A DNA stretch of 64,000 nt, from the NCBI RefSeq assembly GCF_018129685.1, contig NZ_JAFCLG010000003.1:186001-250000 (forward strand), read 5' to 3'. The position numbers and the translations under genes were made by a program. Shown here one piece after another: positions 7,632 to 16,893 of the stretch; within the stretch, counting starts at the first letter, position 1; each line of letters begins with the position of its first letter. Source of the stretch: Bradyrhizobium manausense (GTDB taxonomy: Bacteria > Pseudomonadota > Alphaproteobacteria > Rhizobiales > Xanthobacteraceae). Below the pieces are notes generated by a model that was not told where the DNA came from, did not search any database, and saw only the letters and a program-made list of their open reading frames with translations.

Positions 7632-8099
7632 TTAGCTGAAATTCTCGCAAGACGCCGGCTCAAAGAGCGGATCCCGGGCGGGACGCACGTTGGGAACGCT
7701 CGGACGGGGTGCTTCCACGGCGAGTGCCTGGACCTCTAGGAAAGCAGACATCAGCGCGATTGCAAGCTCGCCATGGCATCCCTCGACAGCCGCGTCGAGC
7801 CAGTCCGGCAGTTCGCGTTCACGCGAGAGCGCGCAATGCCACTCGCCTTCATCGTAGGCGATACGGCGGACGTGCCATAGCGGCAGTTCCAGTTCCATCA
7901 ATGCCAGCGCAGCATCGACCCAGGCCTCCGCGTCGATCAGTCGGGCGAGGCGAGCGGTGCGCTCGGACGGTCCGAGCGAAGGAAAGCGGCGGCAGGCCTG
8001 GTCGATGATCTCGCGCATCAACGGACCGCTCATGCCTTGCGCATTGCGCAGGCGGTCGCCGAGGGAGGCGGTATCGTATTTCCGGAAAGCAACGGTCAT
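7632..8099 (-). CDS. hypothetical protein, 155 aa
   Basis: A 155-aa soluble protein with no recognised family. It starts MTVAFRKYDTASLGDRLRN, has a predicted helical middle (RLARLIDAEAWVDAALALM, then LPLWHVRRIAYDEGEWHCAL) with several tryptophans, and a proline-rich C-terminus. The ATG at 8099 is preferred; the open frame continues to 8465 but the upstream residues (VPRQAACVGSSVTHV...) look non-coding and overlap the dyads and the kdp leader. A TATAGG-N4-TCATAA dyad lies 95 bp upstream. It is divergent from the kdp operon. Confidence 0.6.
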   Translation of the reverse strand: MTVAFRKYDTASLGDRLRNAQGMSGPLMREIIDQACRRFPSLGPSERTARLARLIDAEAWVDAALALMELELPLWHVRRIAYDEGEWHCALSRERELPDWLDAAVEGCHGELAIALMSAFLEVQALAVEAPRPSVPNVRPARDPLFEPASCENFS

Positions 8100-8193
8100 G
8101 TCAGGCCTGCTGGAAGTGGCGTCGGTCAGTCGGCCGGCCTCTCCAGGATGGCGGCATGGGCATTGGAAAACGAGATGGGGACAGGGCCCGCGA

Positions 8194-8209
8194 TATAGGA
8201 ATCTCATAA
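8194..8209 (-). promoter_or_regulatory. 16-bp dyad, copy c
   Basis: Plus strand TATAGG-AATC-TCATAA (11 of 12), 95 bp upstream of the 155-aa gene start (8099). It forms an inverted pair with copy d at 8261-8276: the 17-bp units ATAGGAATCTCATAAAG (8195-8211) and its partner on the other strand (8275-8259) differ at one base. Confidence 0.5.
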
Positions 8210-8260
8210 AGACGGGGCTCGTGCTTGAGGGACATGACGCGCCGCCGGCGACCCCGCCCT

Positions 8261-8276
8261 TTATGGGATTCCTATA
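8261..8276 (+). promoter_or_regulatory. 16-bp dyad, copy d, upstream of kdp
   Basis: Plus strand TTATGG-GATT-CCTATA, all 12 consensus positions, and near-palindromic over 17 bases (TTATGGGATTCCTATAA). Its orientation relative to the plus-strand kdp genes is the same as copies a-c relative to theirs, so it more likely serves the kdp unit (first ORF at 8449) than the divergent 155-aa gene. Confidence 0.48.
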
Positions 8277-8339
8277 ACTTCGCCATAGCCCCCGTCTCGA
8301 AAACCTATGTCCGTGGTGGCACTTCAATGCGGTGAAAGT

Positions 8340-8398
8340 CCCGGTCGGCAACTGCTGCACATGCGTTACGCTTGATCCAACGCAAGCTGCCTGCCGGG
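8340..8398 (+). ncRNA. possible structured 5' leader of the kdp operon
   Basis: Between dyad d and the first small ORF the RNA can fold into an extended hairpin: CCCGG (8340-8344) with CCGGG (8394-8398), GGCA (8347-8350) with TGCC (8388-8391) across a symmetric 2x2 internal loop, and an inner stem GCGTT (8363-8367) with AACGC (8379-8383) closed by an 11-base loop. It matches no riboswitch class I know. It could act as an attenuator or mRNA-stability element for kdp (inference). No terminator U-tract follows. Confidence 0.3.
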
Positions 8399-8448
8399 GA
8401 ACAGAGACATGGTTGCCGCTCGAACAGAGCGCAACGAGGAGTTTTCCG

Positions 8449-8532
8449 ATGATGGACATTCTCATGCTGGCGCTGGGCTTCGGCTTCTTCGCCCTCGCGA
8501 TCGGCTACACTTACGCCTGCGAACGACTGTAA
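8449..8532 (+). CDS. small membrane peptide ahead of kdpF, 27 aa
   Basis: A 27-codon ORF, MMDILMLALGFGFFALAIGY then TYACERL, made of one membrane helix and a short basic tail. A good ribosome-binding site, GAGGAG (8436-8441), precedes the ATG by 7 bases; an in-frame ATG follows at 8452. It ends 11 bp before kdpF and is clearly the first gene of the kdp unit. It is distinct from KdpF but similar in size and topology, so it may be an extra accessory subunit of the pump; its function is not known to me. Confidence 0.6.
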   Translation: MMDILMLALGFGFFALAIGYTYACERL

Positions 8533-8543
8533 CGGAGCGAACC

Positions 8544-8633
8544 ATGATCTTCGATTATGCGCTCGCCGGTGTCGTCTCGTTCGGCCTCCTGGTCTACCTC
8601 ACCTATGCGCTGCTGCGGCCGGAGCGGTTCTGA
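8544..8633 (+). CDS. kdpF: potassium-transporting ATPase small subunit F
   Basis: A 29-aa single-helix peptide, MIFDYALAGVVSFGLLVYLT then YALLRPERF. The YALLRPERF ending is the signature of KdpF, which stabilises the KdpABC complex in the inner membrane. It follows the 27-aa ORF by 11 bp and precedes kdpA by 113 bp, a gap in which I see no further gene. Length equals that of E. coli KdpF. Confidence 0.92.
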   Translation: MIFDYALAGVVSFGLLVYLTYALLRPERF

Positions 8634-8746
8634 GCCGTGCTGCTACTTTGTCGAACTGCCGCCGGCCGACGCTGTGTTCGCCGGCTGCCTGCTTGTGGCG
8701 CTGCAGCTGCGGCGCTGGCGGATACCAAGCCTGAAGGGTTGATTCC

Positions 8747-10450
8747 ATGACTATGATCGGTTGGCTCCAGATCATTCTTTACTGCGTCATCATCGTCGCG
8801 CTGACCAAGCCGCTCGGCTGGTACATGACGCAAGTCTTCAACGGCGAGAAGACATTTCTCTCGCCGGTGCTGCGCCCGATCGAGGCCGGCATCTACTGGG
8901 TCTCCGGCGTCGACGAGAAGCGGGAGCAGCATTGGCTGACCTACACGGTCGCCATGCTGCTGTTCCATGTCGGCGGCTTCCTCATCATTTATGGCGTGAT
9001 GCGATTGCAGGCCGTGCTGCCGTTCAACCCGGCGGGGCAGGGCGCGGTCGCGGAGGATCTGTCCTTCAACACCGCGATCTCCTTCATCACCAACACCAAC
9101 TGGCAGAACTACGGAGGCGAGAGCACGATCTCCTATCTCGTACAGATGCTGGGCCTGACCCACCAGAATTTCCTGTCTGCGGCGACCGGCATCGCGCTTG
9201 CGGTGGCGCTGATCCGCGGCTTCTCGCGCGCATCGATGCGCACGGTCGGCAATTTCTGGGTCGACGTCACCCGCTGCACGCTCTATGTGCTGCTGCCGAT
9301 CTGCGTGGTCTACACGCTGTTTCTGGTCTCGCAGGGCATGCCGCAGACGCTCGGCGATTATGTCGAGGCTACCACACTGGAAGGCGCTAAGCAGACCATC
9401 GCCGTCGGCCCGGTCGCCTCGCAGGTCGCGGTCAAGATGCTCGGCACCAATGGCGGCGGCTTCTTCAACGCCAATGCCGCGCATCCCTTCGAGAACCCGA
9501 CCGCGCTGTCGAATTTCGTTCAGATGATCTCGATCTTCGCGCTCGGCGCGGCCCTGACCAATGTGTTCGGCCGCATGGTCGGCAATCAGCGCCAGGGCTG
9601 GGCGATCCTGTCGGTGATGGGCGTGCTGTTTATTGCCGGCGTCGCCGTCACTTATTGGGCGGAGGCCGACGGCACTTCGACGCTCCATACGCTCGGCCTG
9701 ACCGGCGGCAATATGGAAGGCAAGGAAGTCCGCTTCGGCATCGTCGCGTCCTCGCTGTTTGCCGTGATCACCACCGCTGCGTCGTGCGGCGCGGTCAACG
9801 CCATGCATGACAGCTTCACCGCGCTCGGCGGCATGATTCCGCTGATCAACATGCAGCTCGGCGAGATCATCGTCGGCGGCGTCGGTGCCGGCCTCTACGG
9901 CATGCTGCTGTTCGTCGTGCTGGCGATCTTCGTGGCGGGCCTGATGGTCGGCCGCACCCCGGAATATGTCGGCAAGAAGATCGAGGCGCGCGAGGTCAAG
10001 ATGGCGATGCTCGCGATCCTGGTGCTGCCGCTGATGTATCTCGGCTGGACCGCGGTCGGTGTGGTCTATCCGGCGGCGGTGGCCTCGATGGCCAATGCCG
10101 GCCCGCACGGCTTCACCGAGGTGCTCTACGCCTTCACGTCGGCGACCGGCAACAACGGCTCGGCCTTCGCGGGCCTCACCGGCAACACCTTCTTCTACAA
10201 CCTCACGCTCGCATCCGCGATGTTCGTCGGTCGCTTCTTCATGATCGTGCCGGCCATGGCGATCGCGGGTTCGCTTGCCGCCAAGAAATCCATTCCGCCA
10301 TCGGCGGGGACGTTCCCCACGACCGGCGGACTGTTCGTCGGCCTCGTTGTCGGCGTGATCCTGATCATCGGCGGCCTCACCTTCTTCCCGGCGCTCGCGC
10401 TCGGCCCCATCGTCGAGCATCTCGCGATGAACGCCGGCAACCTCTTCTGA
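8747..10450 (+). CDS. kdpA: potassium-transporting ATPase subunit A
   Basis: The 567-aa channel-like subunit of the high-affinity K+ pump KdpFABC in the inner membrane; it binds and passes K+ and is related to the SKT channel-like superfamily. The four selectivity-filter-like regions are visible, for example [45 protein letters not shown] and [10 protein letters not shown]. Length and the ten hydrophobic segments are typical. ATG 8747 begins the usual N-terminus ([13 protein letters not shown]). It is followed 17 bp later by kdpB in the same operon. Expression is expected under low K+ or osmotic stress through the KdpDE pair encoded downstream. Confidence 0.98.
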   Translation: MTMIGWLQIILYCVIIVALTKPLGWYMTQVFNGEKTFLSPVLRPIEAGIYWVSGVDEKREQHWLTYTVAMLLFHVGGFLIIYGVMRLQAVLPFNPAGQGAVAEDLSFNTAISFITNTNWQNYGGESTISYLVQMLGLTHQNFLSAATGIALAVALIRGFSRASMRTVGNFWVDVTRCTLYVLLPICVVYTLFLVSQGMPQTLGDYVEATTLEGAKQTIAVGPVASQVAVKMLGTNGGGFFNANAAHPFENPTALSNFVQMISIFALGAALTNVFGRMVGNQRQGWAILSVMGVLFIAGVAVTYWAEADGTSTLHTLGLTGGNMEGKEVRFGIVASSLFAVITTAASCGAVNAMHDSFTALGGMIPLINMQLGEIIVGGVGAGLYGMLLFVVLAIFVAGLMVGRTPEYVGKKIEAREVKMAMLAILVLPLMYLGWTAVGVVYPAAVASMANAGPHGFTEVLYAFTSATGNNGSAFAGLTGNTFFYNLTLASAMFVGRFFMIVPAMAIAGSLAAKKSIPPSAGTFPTTGGLFVGLVVGVILIIGGLTFFPALALGPIVEHLAMNAGNLF

Positions 10451-10467
10451 TTGTTGGAGTGACCTCC

Positions 10468-12582
10468 ATGGAAACCATGAAACTGCAAAAGCGCGCCTCG
10501 GTCTCGGCGATGCTCGATCCCAGGATCGTCGTACCCGCGATCCGCGCGTCGTTCACCAAGCTCGATCCGCGGCTGATGGTCAGGAACCCCGTGATGTTCG
10601 TGGTCGAGATCGTGGCCGCGCTCACCACGGTGATCTTCCTGCGTGACCTCGTCACCGGCGGCGCAAATCTCGGCTTCACCTTCCAGATCATCCTCTGGCT
10701 CTGGTTCACTGTGCTGTTCGCCAATTTCGCTGAAGCCGTGGCCGAAGGGCGCGGCAAGGCGCAGGCGGATTCGCTGCGCAAGACCCGCACCGAAAGCCAG
10801 GCCAAGCTCCTGAATGGTGCAGGCCAGGACTACAAGCTCGTGCCGGGCACGAGCCTGAAGGTCGGCGACATCGTGCTGGTCGAGGCAGGGGATACCATCC
10901 CGTCCGACGGCGAGGTGATCGAGGGCGTGGCGTCCGTCAACGAAGCCGCCATCACCGGCGAATCCGCCCCTGTCATCCGCGAGTCCGGTGGCGACCGGTC
11001 GGCAGTGACCGGCGGCACCCAGGTGCTGTCCGACTGGATCCGTGTCCGCATCACGGCAGCCCAGGGTTCGACCTTCATCGACCGCATGATCAAGCTGGTC
11101 GAGGGCGCCGAGCGGGCCAAGACCCCGAACGAGATTGCGCTCAACATCCTGCTCGCCGGCCTCACCATCATCTTCGTGTTCGCCACCGTCACCATCCCGA
11201 GCTATGCCGCTTATGCCGGCGGCTCGATCTCGGTGGTCGTGCTGGTCGCATTGTTCGTGACGCTGATCCCGACAACCATCGGAGCTCTGCTCTCTGCCAT
11301 CGGCATCGCCGGCATGGATCGTCTCGTTCGCTTCAACGTGCTGGCCATGTCCGGCCGCGCCGTCGAGGCCGCCGGTGACGTCGATACGCTGCTGCTCGAC
11401 AAGACCGGCACCATCACGCTCGGTAACCGCCAGGCGACCGCGTTCCGCCCCGTGCGGGGTGTGACGGAGCAGGAGCTGGCGGACGCCGCCCAGCTCGCCT
11501 CGCTTGCCGACGAAACGCCGGAAGGCCGTTCGATCGTCGTGCTGGCGAAGGAGAAGTATGGCATCCGTGGCCGCGATATGGCCGAGTTGGGCGCGACCTT
11601 CATCCCGTTTACGGCCCAGACCCGCATGAGCGGCGTCGATGCCGGCGGATCGTCGGTCCGCAAGGGCGCGGTCGATGCGATGCTCAACCATGTCGGCGGC
11701 GGCGCGCCGCTGGCCGTGGCGTCCGGCAATACGGCTCGGGCCATCCAACCTGCTGCGCTGTCGGATATCGGTCGCGAGATCCAGACCATCGCGGACGAAA
11801 TTGCGAAGGCCGGAGGCACGCCGCTTGCGGTTGCGAAGGACGGCCGTCTGCTCGGCGTCATCCAGCTCAAGGATATCGTCAAGGGTGGCATCCGCGAACG
11901 TTTCGCCGAGCTGCGTCGCATGGGCATCCGTACCGTCATGATCACCGGCGACAATCCGATGACGGCAGCCGCGATTGCGGCGGAAGCCGGCGTCGACGAT
12001 TTCCTGGCGCAGGCAACCCCCGAGGACAAGCTCAAGCTGATCCGCGACGAGCAGGCCAAGGGCAAGCTGGTGGCCATGTGCGGCGACGGCACCAACGATG
12101 CGCCGGCGCTGGCGCAGGCCGATGTCGGTGTCGCCATGAACACCGGCACGCAGGCCGCGCGCGAGGCCGGCAACATGGTCGACCTCGACTCCAATCCCAC
12201 CAAGCTGATCGAGGTGGTCGAGATCGGCAAGCAGCTCCTGATGACGCGTGGTGCGCTGACGACCTTCTCGATCGCCAACGACGTCGCAAAATACTTTGCG
12301 ATCATCCCGGCAATGTTCCTGGCGTTCTATCCGCAGCTTGGCGTGATCAACGTCATGAACCTGTCGAGCCCGCAGAGCGCCATCCTGTCGGCGATCATCT
12401 TCAACGCGCTCATCATCATCGGCCTGATCCCGCTGGCGCTGAAAGGCGTAGCCTATCGAGCCGTCGGTGCCGGTGCGTTGCTCCGCCGCAACCTGTTGAT
12501 CTACGGGCTCGGCGGTATCGTCATTCCCTTCATCGGCATCAAGGCCATCGACCTCGTCGTTGTCGCCTTGCACCTGGCCTAA
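10468..12582 (+). CDS. kdpB: potassium-transporting ATPase ATP-binding subunit B
   Basis: The 704-aa P-type ATPase subunit that hydrolyses ATP to drive K+ uptake. The phosphorylated aspartate is Asp311 in [11 protein letters not shown], the dephosphorylation loop TGES is at 163-166, and the hinge motif [12 protein letters not shown] is near the C-terminus. I use ATG 10468 since a GGAG at 10455-10458 is properly spaced for it; the in-frame GTG at 10459 would lie against the ribosome-binding site. Both neighbours belong to the same complex. A 119-bp repeat element separates it from kdpC. Confidence 0.98.
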   Translation: METMKLQKRASVSAMLDPRIVVPAIRASFTKLDPRLMVRNPVMFVVEIVAALTTVIFLRDLVTGGANLGFTFQIILWLWFTVLFANFAEAVAEGRGKAQADSLRKTRTESQAKLLNGAGQDYKLVPGTSLKVGDIVLVEAGDTIPSDGEVIEGVASVNEAAITGESAPVIRESGGDRSAVTGGTQVLSDWIRVRITAAQGSTFIDRMIKLVEGAERAKTPNEIALNILLAGLTIIFVFATVTIPSYAAYAGGSISVVVLVALFVTLIPTTIGALLSAIGIAGMDRLVRFNVLAMSGRAVEAAGDVDTLLLDKTGTITLGNRQATAFRPVRGVTEQELADAAQLASLADETPEGRSIVVLAKEKYGIRGRDMAELGATFIPFTAQTRMSGVDAGGSSVRKGAVDAMLNHVGGGAPLAVASGNTARAIQPAALSDIGREIQTIADEIAKAGGTPLAVAKDGRLLGVIQLKDIVKGGIRERFAELRRMGIRTVMITGDNPMTAAAIAAEAGVDDFLAQATPEDKLKLIRDEQAKGKLVAMCGDGTNDAPALAQADVGVAMNTGTQAAREAGNMVDLDSNPTKLIEVVEIGKQLLMTRGALTTFSIANDVAKYFAIIPAMFLAFYPQLGVINVMNLSSPQSAILSAIIFNALIIIGLIPLALKGVAYRAVGAGALLRRNLLIYGLGGIVIPFIGIKAIDLVVVALHLA

Positions 12583-12585
12583 CCC

Positions 12586-12704
12586 CGTCGTTGCGAGGAG
12601 CCCGCGACAAAATTGCGGAGCAATTTTTGCGCTGGCGCCGAAGCAATCCAGACTGCCTCTCCGGAAAGACTCTGGATTGCTTCGCTTCGCTCGCAATGAC
12701 GACG
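12586..12704. repeat. palindromic intergenic repeat inside the kdp operon
   Basis: The segment begins CGTCGTTGCGAGGAGCCCGC and ends TCGCTCGCAATGACGACG, with internal inverted arms GAAGCAATCCAGA and TCTGGATTGCTTC. It can form a long imperfect hairpin and is of a type abundant between genes in Bradyrhizobium (recognised from memory). It fills the kdpB-kdpC gap, where most kdp operons have almost none. A shortened copy lies at 53672-53709. Confidence 0.75.
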
Positions 12705-12721
12705 ACAAATAGGAGATATAC

Positions 12722-13327
12722 ATGCTCAGAGAAATTCGCCCCGCCATCGTCCTCCTGCTGGTGCTCACCGCCATCACGGGCCTGGCCTATCCGCTCGCGA
12801 TGACCGGCATTGCCGGCGCGATCTTTCCCGCCAAGGCGCAAGGCAGCCTGATCGAAAAGGACGGGAAGGTGGTCGGCTCCGCCCTGATCGGGCAGGAATT
12901 CAAGGACGACAAATATTTCCACGGCCGTCCCTCGGCGACGCTGGCGCCGGACCCCAATGATTCGACCAAGACCGTCCCGGCGCCCTACAACGCCGCCAAT
13001 TCCGGAGGCTCGAATCTCGGCCCGACCAGCAAGGCGCTGGCCGACCGGCTGAAGGAGGACGTCGACAAGCTGAAGGCCGAAAATCCGAACGCCGCCGTAC
13101 CCGTCGATCTGGTCACGACCTCTGCCAGCGGTCTCGATCCCCATATTTCGCCGGAAGCGGCGCAATTCCAGCTGCCGCGCGTCGCCAAGGCGCGCAATAT
13201 GTCGGAAGACTCGCTTAAGGCGCTCGTCGCCTCGAACACCGAGAGCCGTCTCCTTGGCCTGCTCGGCGAACCCAGGGTTAACGTTCTGGCGCTCAATCTC
13301 GCGCTGGATCGTGCGTCCGCGAAGTAG
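12722..13327 (+). CDS. kdpC: potassium-transporting ATPase subunit C
   Basis: A 201-aa subunit with one N-terminal membrane helix ([20 protein letters not shown]) and a periplasmic domain; it is needed for assembly and high K+ affinity of KdpFABC. Family landmarks are [39 protein letters not shown] and the C-terminal [11 protein letters not shown]. An AGGAG at 12711-12715 precedes the ATG. It follows kdpB after the inserted repeat and precedes kdpD by 40 bp. Confidence 0.97.
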   Translation: MLREIRPAIVLLLVLTAITGLAYPLAMTGIAGAIFPAKAQGSLIEKDGKVVGSALIGQEFKDDKYFHGRPSATLAPDPNDSTKTVPAPYNAANSGGSNLGPTSKALADRLKEDVDKLKAENPNAAVPVDLVTTSASGLDPHISPEAAQFQLPRVAKARNMSEDSLKALVASNTESRLLGLLGEPRVNVLALNLALDRASAK

Positions 13328-13367
13328 CGCTCTAGGCTAGGAATATAAGGGCGATTATATTGGCCTG

Positions 13368-16091
13368 ATGGTTCAACAGCGCCGCGATCCCGAACAACGT
13401 CCGTCGCCGGAGGCGCTGCTGGAAGCCGCGCGCCGGGAGGAGAGCGCGAGCGGCAAGCTGAAAATCTTCGTCGGCGCCGCTCCCGGCGTCGGCAAGACCT
13501 ACGAGATGCTGCAAAGCGCCCACGCCAGGCGCAAGGCCGGTGTCGATGTCGTGGTCGGCTTCGTCGAGACCCATGGCCGCGCCGAGACCGAGGCGCTGGT
13601 GCGGGGGCTCGAAGTGATCCCGCGCAAGAAGTTCGACTACCGTGGCCAGATCGTCGAGGAGATGGACCTCGACGCCGTGATCGCGCGGCGGCCGAAAATC
13701 GCGCTGGTCGACGAACTCGCCCACACCAATGCGGCCGGCAGCCGCCATCCGAAGCGCTATCTCGATGTCGAGGAGCTGCTCTCCCACGGCATCGACGTCT
13801 ATACCGCCGTCAACATCCAGCACATCGAGAGCCTGAACGACGTCGTCGCCCAGATTACCCATGTGCGCGTGCGCGAGACGGTTCCGGATTCGGTGTTCGA
13901 CCGCGCCGATGCGATCGAGTTGATCGATCTCACGCCCGACGACCTGATCCAGCGGCTGCGCGAGGGCAAGGTCTATGTGCCGAAGCAGGCCGAGCGGGCG
14001 CTCGAGCATTATTTCTCGCCGGGCAACCTCACGGCTCTGCGCGAGCTCGCGCTGCGGCGCACGGCCGATCGGGTCGATGAACAGCTCCTCAACCATATGC
14101 AGGCCAACGCCATCGCCGGTCCCTGGGCCGCGGGCGAACGTATCCTGGTCTGCGTCAGCGAAGACCCGCGTGCCGCGGGGCTCGTGCGCTACACCAAACG
14201 GCTGGCCGACCGGCTGCACGCACCGTTCACCGCGATCTCGATCGAGACTCGGCGCTCGCTCCAGCTCTCCGACGAGCAGCGCGACCGGCTTGCCGATACG
14301 CTGCGGCTGGCGGAATCGCTGGGCGCGGAGGCGCTGACCATCCCGGCCGTCGGCCGGCGCATCGCCGACGACGTCATCAATTTCGCGCAAGGCAACAACG
14401 TCACCCAGATCGTGATCGGCAAGTCGACGCGCTCGCGTTGGTTCGAGATGACGCGCGGCTCGGTCGTGCACGATCTGGTGCGCCGCGCCGGCAATATCAG
14501 TGTCCACGTCATTCCCGGCGACGAATTGGCGGAGGAGGGGGTGCCCAACACGGCGGTCCAGACCGCCGCGCGGTCCGAGCCGTTCAATCCGCTGCCCTAT
14601 CTGAAGGCGCTCGGCATCGTGCTGCTCGGCCTCGGTGCGGCCGAGTTGATCCAGCCACGGTTCGGCATCGAGAACGTTGACCTCGTGCTGCTGACTGCGG
14701 TGGTGGCGGTTGCGGTGCGTTACGGGCTCTGGCCGTCCCTGCTTGCGACTGTCGCGGCCTCGCTGTCCTACAATTTCTTCTTCCTGCCACCGATCTACAC
14801 GTTCACGATCACCGATCCGACCAATGTCGCCGCCTTCGTGCTGTTCATGGTGGTTGCGATGATCGTGTCAAATGTCGCCGCGCGCGTGCGCACGCAGGCC
14901 GACACCGCGATTGGCCGCATCAGGACCACCGAGCAGCTCTATGCCTTCAGCCGCAAGCTTGCCGGCACGGCCACGCTCGACGATGTGCTGTGGGCCTCGG
15001 CCTATCAGATCGCTTTGATGCTGAAGGTGCGTGTGGTGCTGTTGCTGCCCGAGGACGGGCTCTTGACGGTGAAGTCAGGCTATCCGCCGGAGGATCAGCT
15101 CGACCAGGCCGATCTTGCCGCCGCCAACTGGGCCTGGAGCAACGACCGCCCCGCCGGTCGCGGTTCCGATACGCTGCCGGGCGCCAAGCGGCTGTTCCTG
15201 CCGATGCGCACCGGGCGCGGTCCGATCGGCGTCATCGGCATCGACAACGACCGCACCGGTCCGCTGCTGACGCCGGACCAGCGCCGGCTGCTGGACGCGC
15301 TGGTGGATCAGGGCGCGCTCGCAATCGAGCGCGTGCTGCTCGTCGAGGACATGGACCGCGTCAAGCGCACGGTCGAATCCGAGCGGCTGCGCTCGGCCCT
15401 GTTGACCTCGATCTCGCACGACCTGAAGACGCCGCTCGCCTCTGTGTTGGGTGCAGCCTCGACCATGCGCGATCTCGCCGGTGCGCTGTCCGACACCGAG
15501 AAGCGCGATTTGCTTGCGACCGTGATCGACGAGTCCGAGCGGCTCAACCGCTTCATCGCCAATCTGCTCGATATGACCAAGCTCGAGTCCGGTGCCATCG
15601 TGCCCAACACGGCGCTGCACGATCTCGGCGAGATCGTCGGCAGCGCGCTGCGGCGGGCCTCAAAAATCCTCACTGCCCACAAGGTCGAGCTGGTTCTGGC
15701 CGCCGATCTGCCGATGCTGGAGCTCGATGCCGTGCTGTTCGAGCAGGTATTGTTCAATCTGCTCGACAATGCTGCGAAATATTCGCCGTCCGAGACGACG
15801 ATCGCTATCAAGAGCCGCCGCGAGCGCGACCAGGTGGTGCTTGATATCGCCGACGAAGGCGCCGGCATTCCGCCCGACGAACTCGAGAGCGTGTTCGACA
15901 AGTTTTACCGCGTGCAGAAGGGCGACCATGTCCGGCCCGGCACCGGGCTTGGCCTCGCCATCTCGCGCGGCTTCGTCGAGGCGATGCACGGCTCGATCTC
16001 CGCCGCCAATCGCAGCGACCGAAGCGGCGCTGTTCTCACCATCCGTCTGCCGGTTCCGGCGCAGACCAAGGCATTGGATACCGCCGCATGA
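13368..16091 (+). CDS. kdpD: sensor histidine kinase KdpD
   Basis: A 907-aa membrane sensor kinase for K+ limitation and osmotic stress. Domains in order are an N-terminal KdpD domain with Walker A GAAPGVGKT (about 36-44), a universal-stress-protein-like domain (ILVCVSEDPRAAGLVRYTKR), four closely spaced membrane helices (about 410-500), a GAF-like region, then the kinase core with phospho-acceptor His684 in SISHDLKTPLAS and ATP-binding N, G1 and G2 boxes (LLDNAAKYSP, DEGAGIPPDEL, GTGLGLAI). Length is as in E. coli. It overlaps kdpE by 4 bp (ATGA) and would phosphorylate it. Confidence 0.97.
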   Translation: MVQQRRDPEQRPSPEALLEAARREESASGKLKIFVGAAPGVGKTYEMLQSAHARRKAGVDVVVGFVETHGRAETEALVRGLEVIPRKKFDYRGQIVEEMDLDAVIARRPKIALVDELAHTNAAGSRHPKRYLDVEELLSHGIDVYTAVNIQHIESLNDVVAQITHVRVRETVPDSVFDRADAIELIDLTPDDLIQRLREGKVYVPKQAERALEHYFSPGNLTALRELALRRTADRVDEQLLNHMQANAIAGPWAAGERILVCVSEDPRAAGLVRYTKRLADRLHAPFTAISIETRRSLQLSDEQRDRLADTLRLAESLGAEALTIPAVGRRIADDVINFAQGNNVTQIVIGKSTRSRWFEMTRGSVVHDLVRRAGNISVHVIPGDELAEEGVPNTAVQTAARSEPFNPLPYLKALGIVLLGLGAAELIQPRFGIENVDLVLLTAVVAVAVRYGLWPSLLATVAASLSYNFFFLPPIYTFTITDPTNVAAFVLFMVVAMIVSNVAARVRTQADTAIGRIRTTEQLYAFSRKLAGTATLDDVLWASAYQIALMLKVRVVLLLPEDGLLTVKSGYPPEDQLDQADLAAANWAWSNDRPAGRGSDTLPGAKRLFLPMRTGRGPIGVIGIDNDRTGPLLTPDQRRLLDALVDQGALAIERVLLVEDMDRVKRTVESERLRSALLTSISHDLKTPLASVLGAASTMRDLAGALSDTEKRDLLATVIDESERLNRFIANLLDMTKLESGAIVPNTALHDLGEIVGSALRRASKILTAHKVELVLAADLPMLELDAVLFEQVLFNLLDNAAKYSPSETTIAIKSRRERDQVVLDIADEGAGIPPDELESVFDKFYRVQKGDHVRPGTGLGLAISRGFVEAMHGSISAANRSDRSGAVLTIRLPVPAQTKALDTAA

Positions 16092-16777
16092 GTGCTGCCC
16101 CGATCAAGGTTTTGGTGGTCGACGACGAGCCGCCAATCCGCAAATTGCTGCGGATGGGGCTTACGACGCAGGGCTACGAAATACTGGAGGCGTCGAACGG
16201 GAAGATCGCGCTCGAGAAGCTCGGCGAAGAGCCCGCGCTGATCATCCTCGATCTCGGCTTGCCCGACATCCAGGGTCACGAGCTGCTGCGAACGATCCGC
16301 GCTCGCAACGAGAACGTGCCGATCGTGGTGTTGTCGAGTCGCGGCGACGAGGCCGGCAAGGTACAGGCGCTCGATCTCGGCGCCGACGATTATCTGACCA
16401 AGCCGTTCGGCATGGACGAGCTTCTGGCGCGCCTGCGCGCAGCCCTGCGGCACCAGTTGCAGGTGCAGGGCGAGCGTCCGGTGTTTCGCACCGGCGATCT
16501 CTCGGTCGATCTCGTCCGCCGCATCGTCAAGCTCGGCGAGCGCGAGGTCAAACTGTCGCCGAAGGAATATGACCTCCTGCGCGTGCTGGTCCAGCACGCC
16601 GGCAAGGTGCTGACCCACCGCTTCCTGCTCAAGGAGCTCTGGGACGAGCTCACCGACGCGCAATATTTGCGCGTCTATGTCCGTCAGCTCCGCCAGAAGA
16701 TCGAAGCCGATCCGGAGCGGCCGCAATATGTGCTGACCGAGACGGGGATCGGGTACCGGCTGAAGTCGGGAGATTGA
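16088..16777 (+). CDS. kdpE: response regulator KdpE
   Basis: A 229-aa OmpR-family regulator and partner of KdpD. The receiver domain has the acidic pair Asp12/Asp13 (VVDDEPP), the phospho-acceptor Asp55 in ILDLGLPD and the conserved lysine in YLTKPFG; the C-terminal winged helix ends YVLTETGIGYRLKSGD. The ATG overlaps the kdpD stop. It is the last gene of the operon and should activate kdpFABC. Whether it also acts on the dyads at 6.2-8.3 kb is an open question raised under findings. Confidence 0.97.
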   Translation: MSAAPIKVLVVDDEPPIRKLLRMGLTTQGYEILEASNGKIALEKLGEEPALIILDLGLPDIQGHELLRTIRARNENVPIVVLSSRGDEAGKVQALDLGADDYLTKPFGMDELLARLRAALRHQLQVQGERPVFRTGDLSVDLVRRIVKLGEREVKLSPKEYDLLRVLVQHAGKVLTHRFLLKELWDELTDAQYLRVYVRQLRQKIEADPERPQYVLTETGIGYRLKSGD

Positions 16778-16778
16778 G

Positions 16779-16884
16779 TCATCGTCGTTCCGCGGCGATG
16801 CGAAGCATTGAATTATGGTGCGCTTGCGCACCTGAGAACCTCGAGATTCCGGGTTCGCCTCTTCGAGGTGCCCCGGAATGACGG
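16779..16884. repeat. palindromic intergenic repeat between kdpE and ku
   Basis: A roughly 106-bp element between two convergent genes. It contains a perfect hairpin GGTGCGC-TT-GCGCACC and an outer arm ATTCCGGG ... CCCGGAAT, with the flanks TCGTCGTTCCGC and CCGGAATGACGGG typical of rhizobial CGTCATTCCGGGG-type repeats. It may act as a bidirectional transcription barrier. Confidence 0.6.
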
Positions 16885-16893
16885 GAACGAGAG

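Noticed and set aside
5668..8352. AAAGTCCCGGTCGG shared between the 129-aa gene (about 5668-5690) and the kdp leader (about 8335-8352)
   Set aside because: One copy is coding sequence in the antisense direction and flanks do not match; a single short shared word in 64 kb can be chance.
8326..8360. GGTGAAAGTCCCGGTCGGCAA resembles group II intron or cobalamin-riboswitch core phrases
   Set aside because: The similarity is limited to about ten bases; no catalytic domain V, no reverse transcriptase and no B12-box context are present.
8397..8420. GGAAC upstream of the kdp small ORF as an EcfG promoter
   Set aside because: No CGTT-like element at 16-17 bp; the bases there read CTCG.
7632..8465. 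277-codon version of the 155-aa gene
   Set aside because: The added N-terminus would cover the two dyads and the kdp leader and shows no protein-like composition; the ATG at 8099 is more consistent.
8603..10420. Long minus-strand open frame opposite kdpA (605 codons), and similar ones opposite kdpB, acyl-CoA dehydrogenase, treY, tal-pgi and the flavoprotein gene
   Set aside because: Low-complexity His/Arg/Asp-rich translations typical of antisense frames in high-GC DNA; each lies opposite a well-identified gene.
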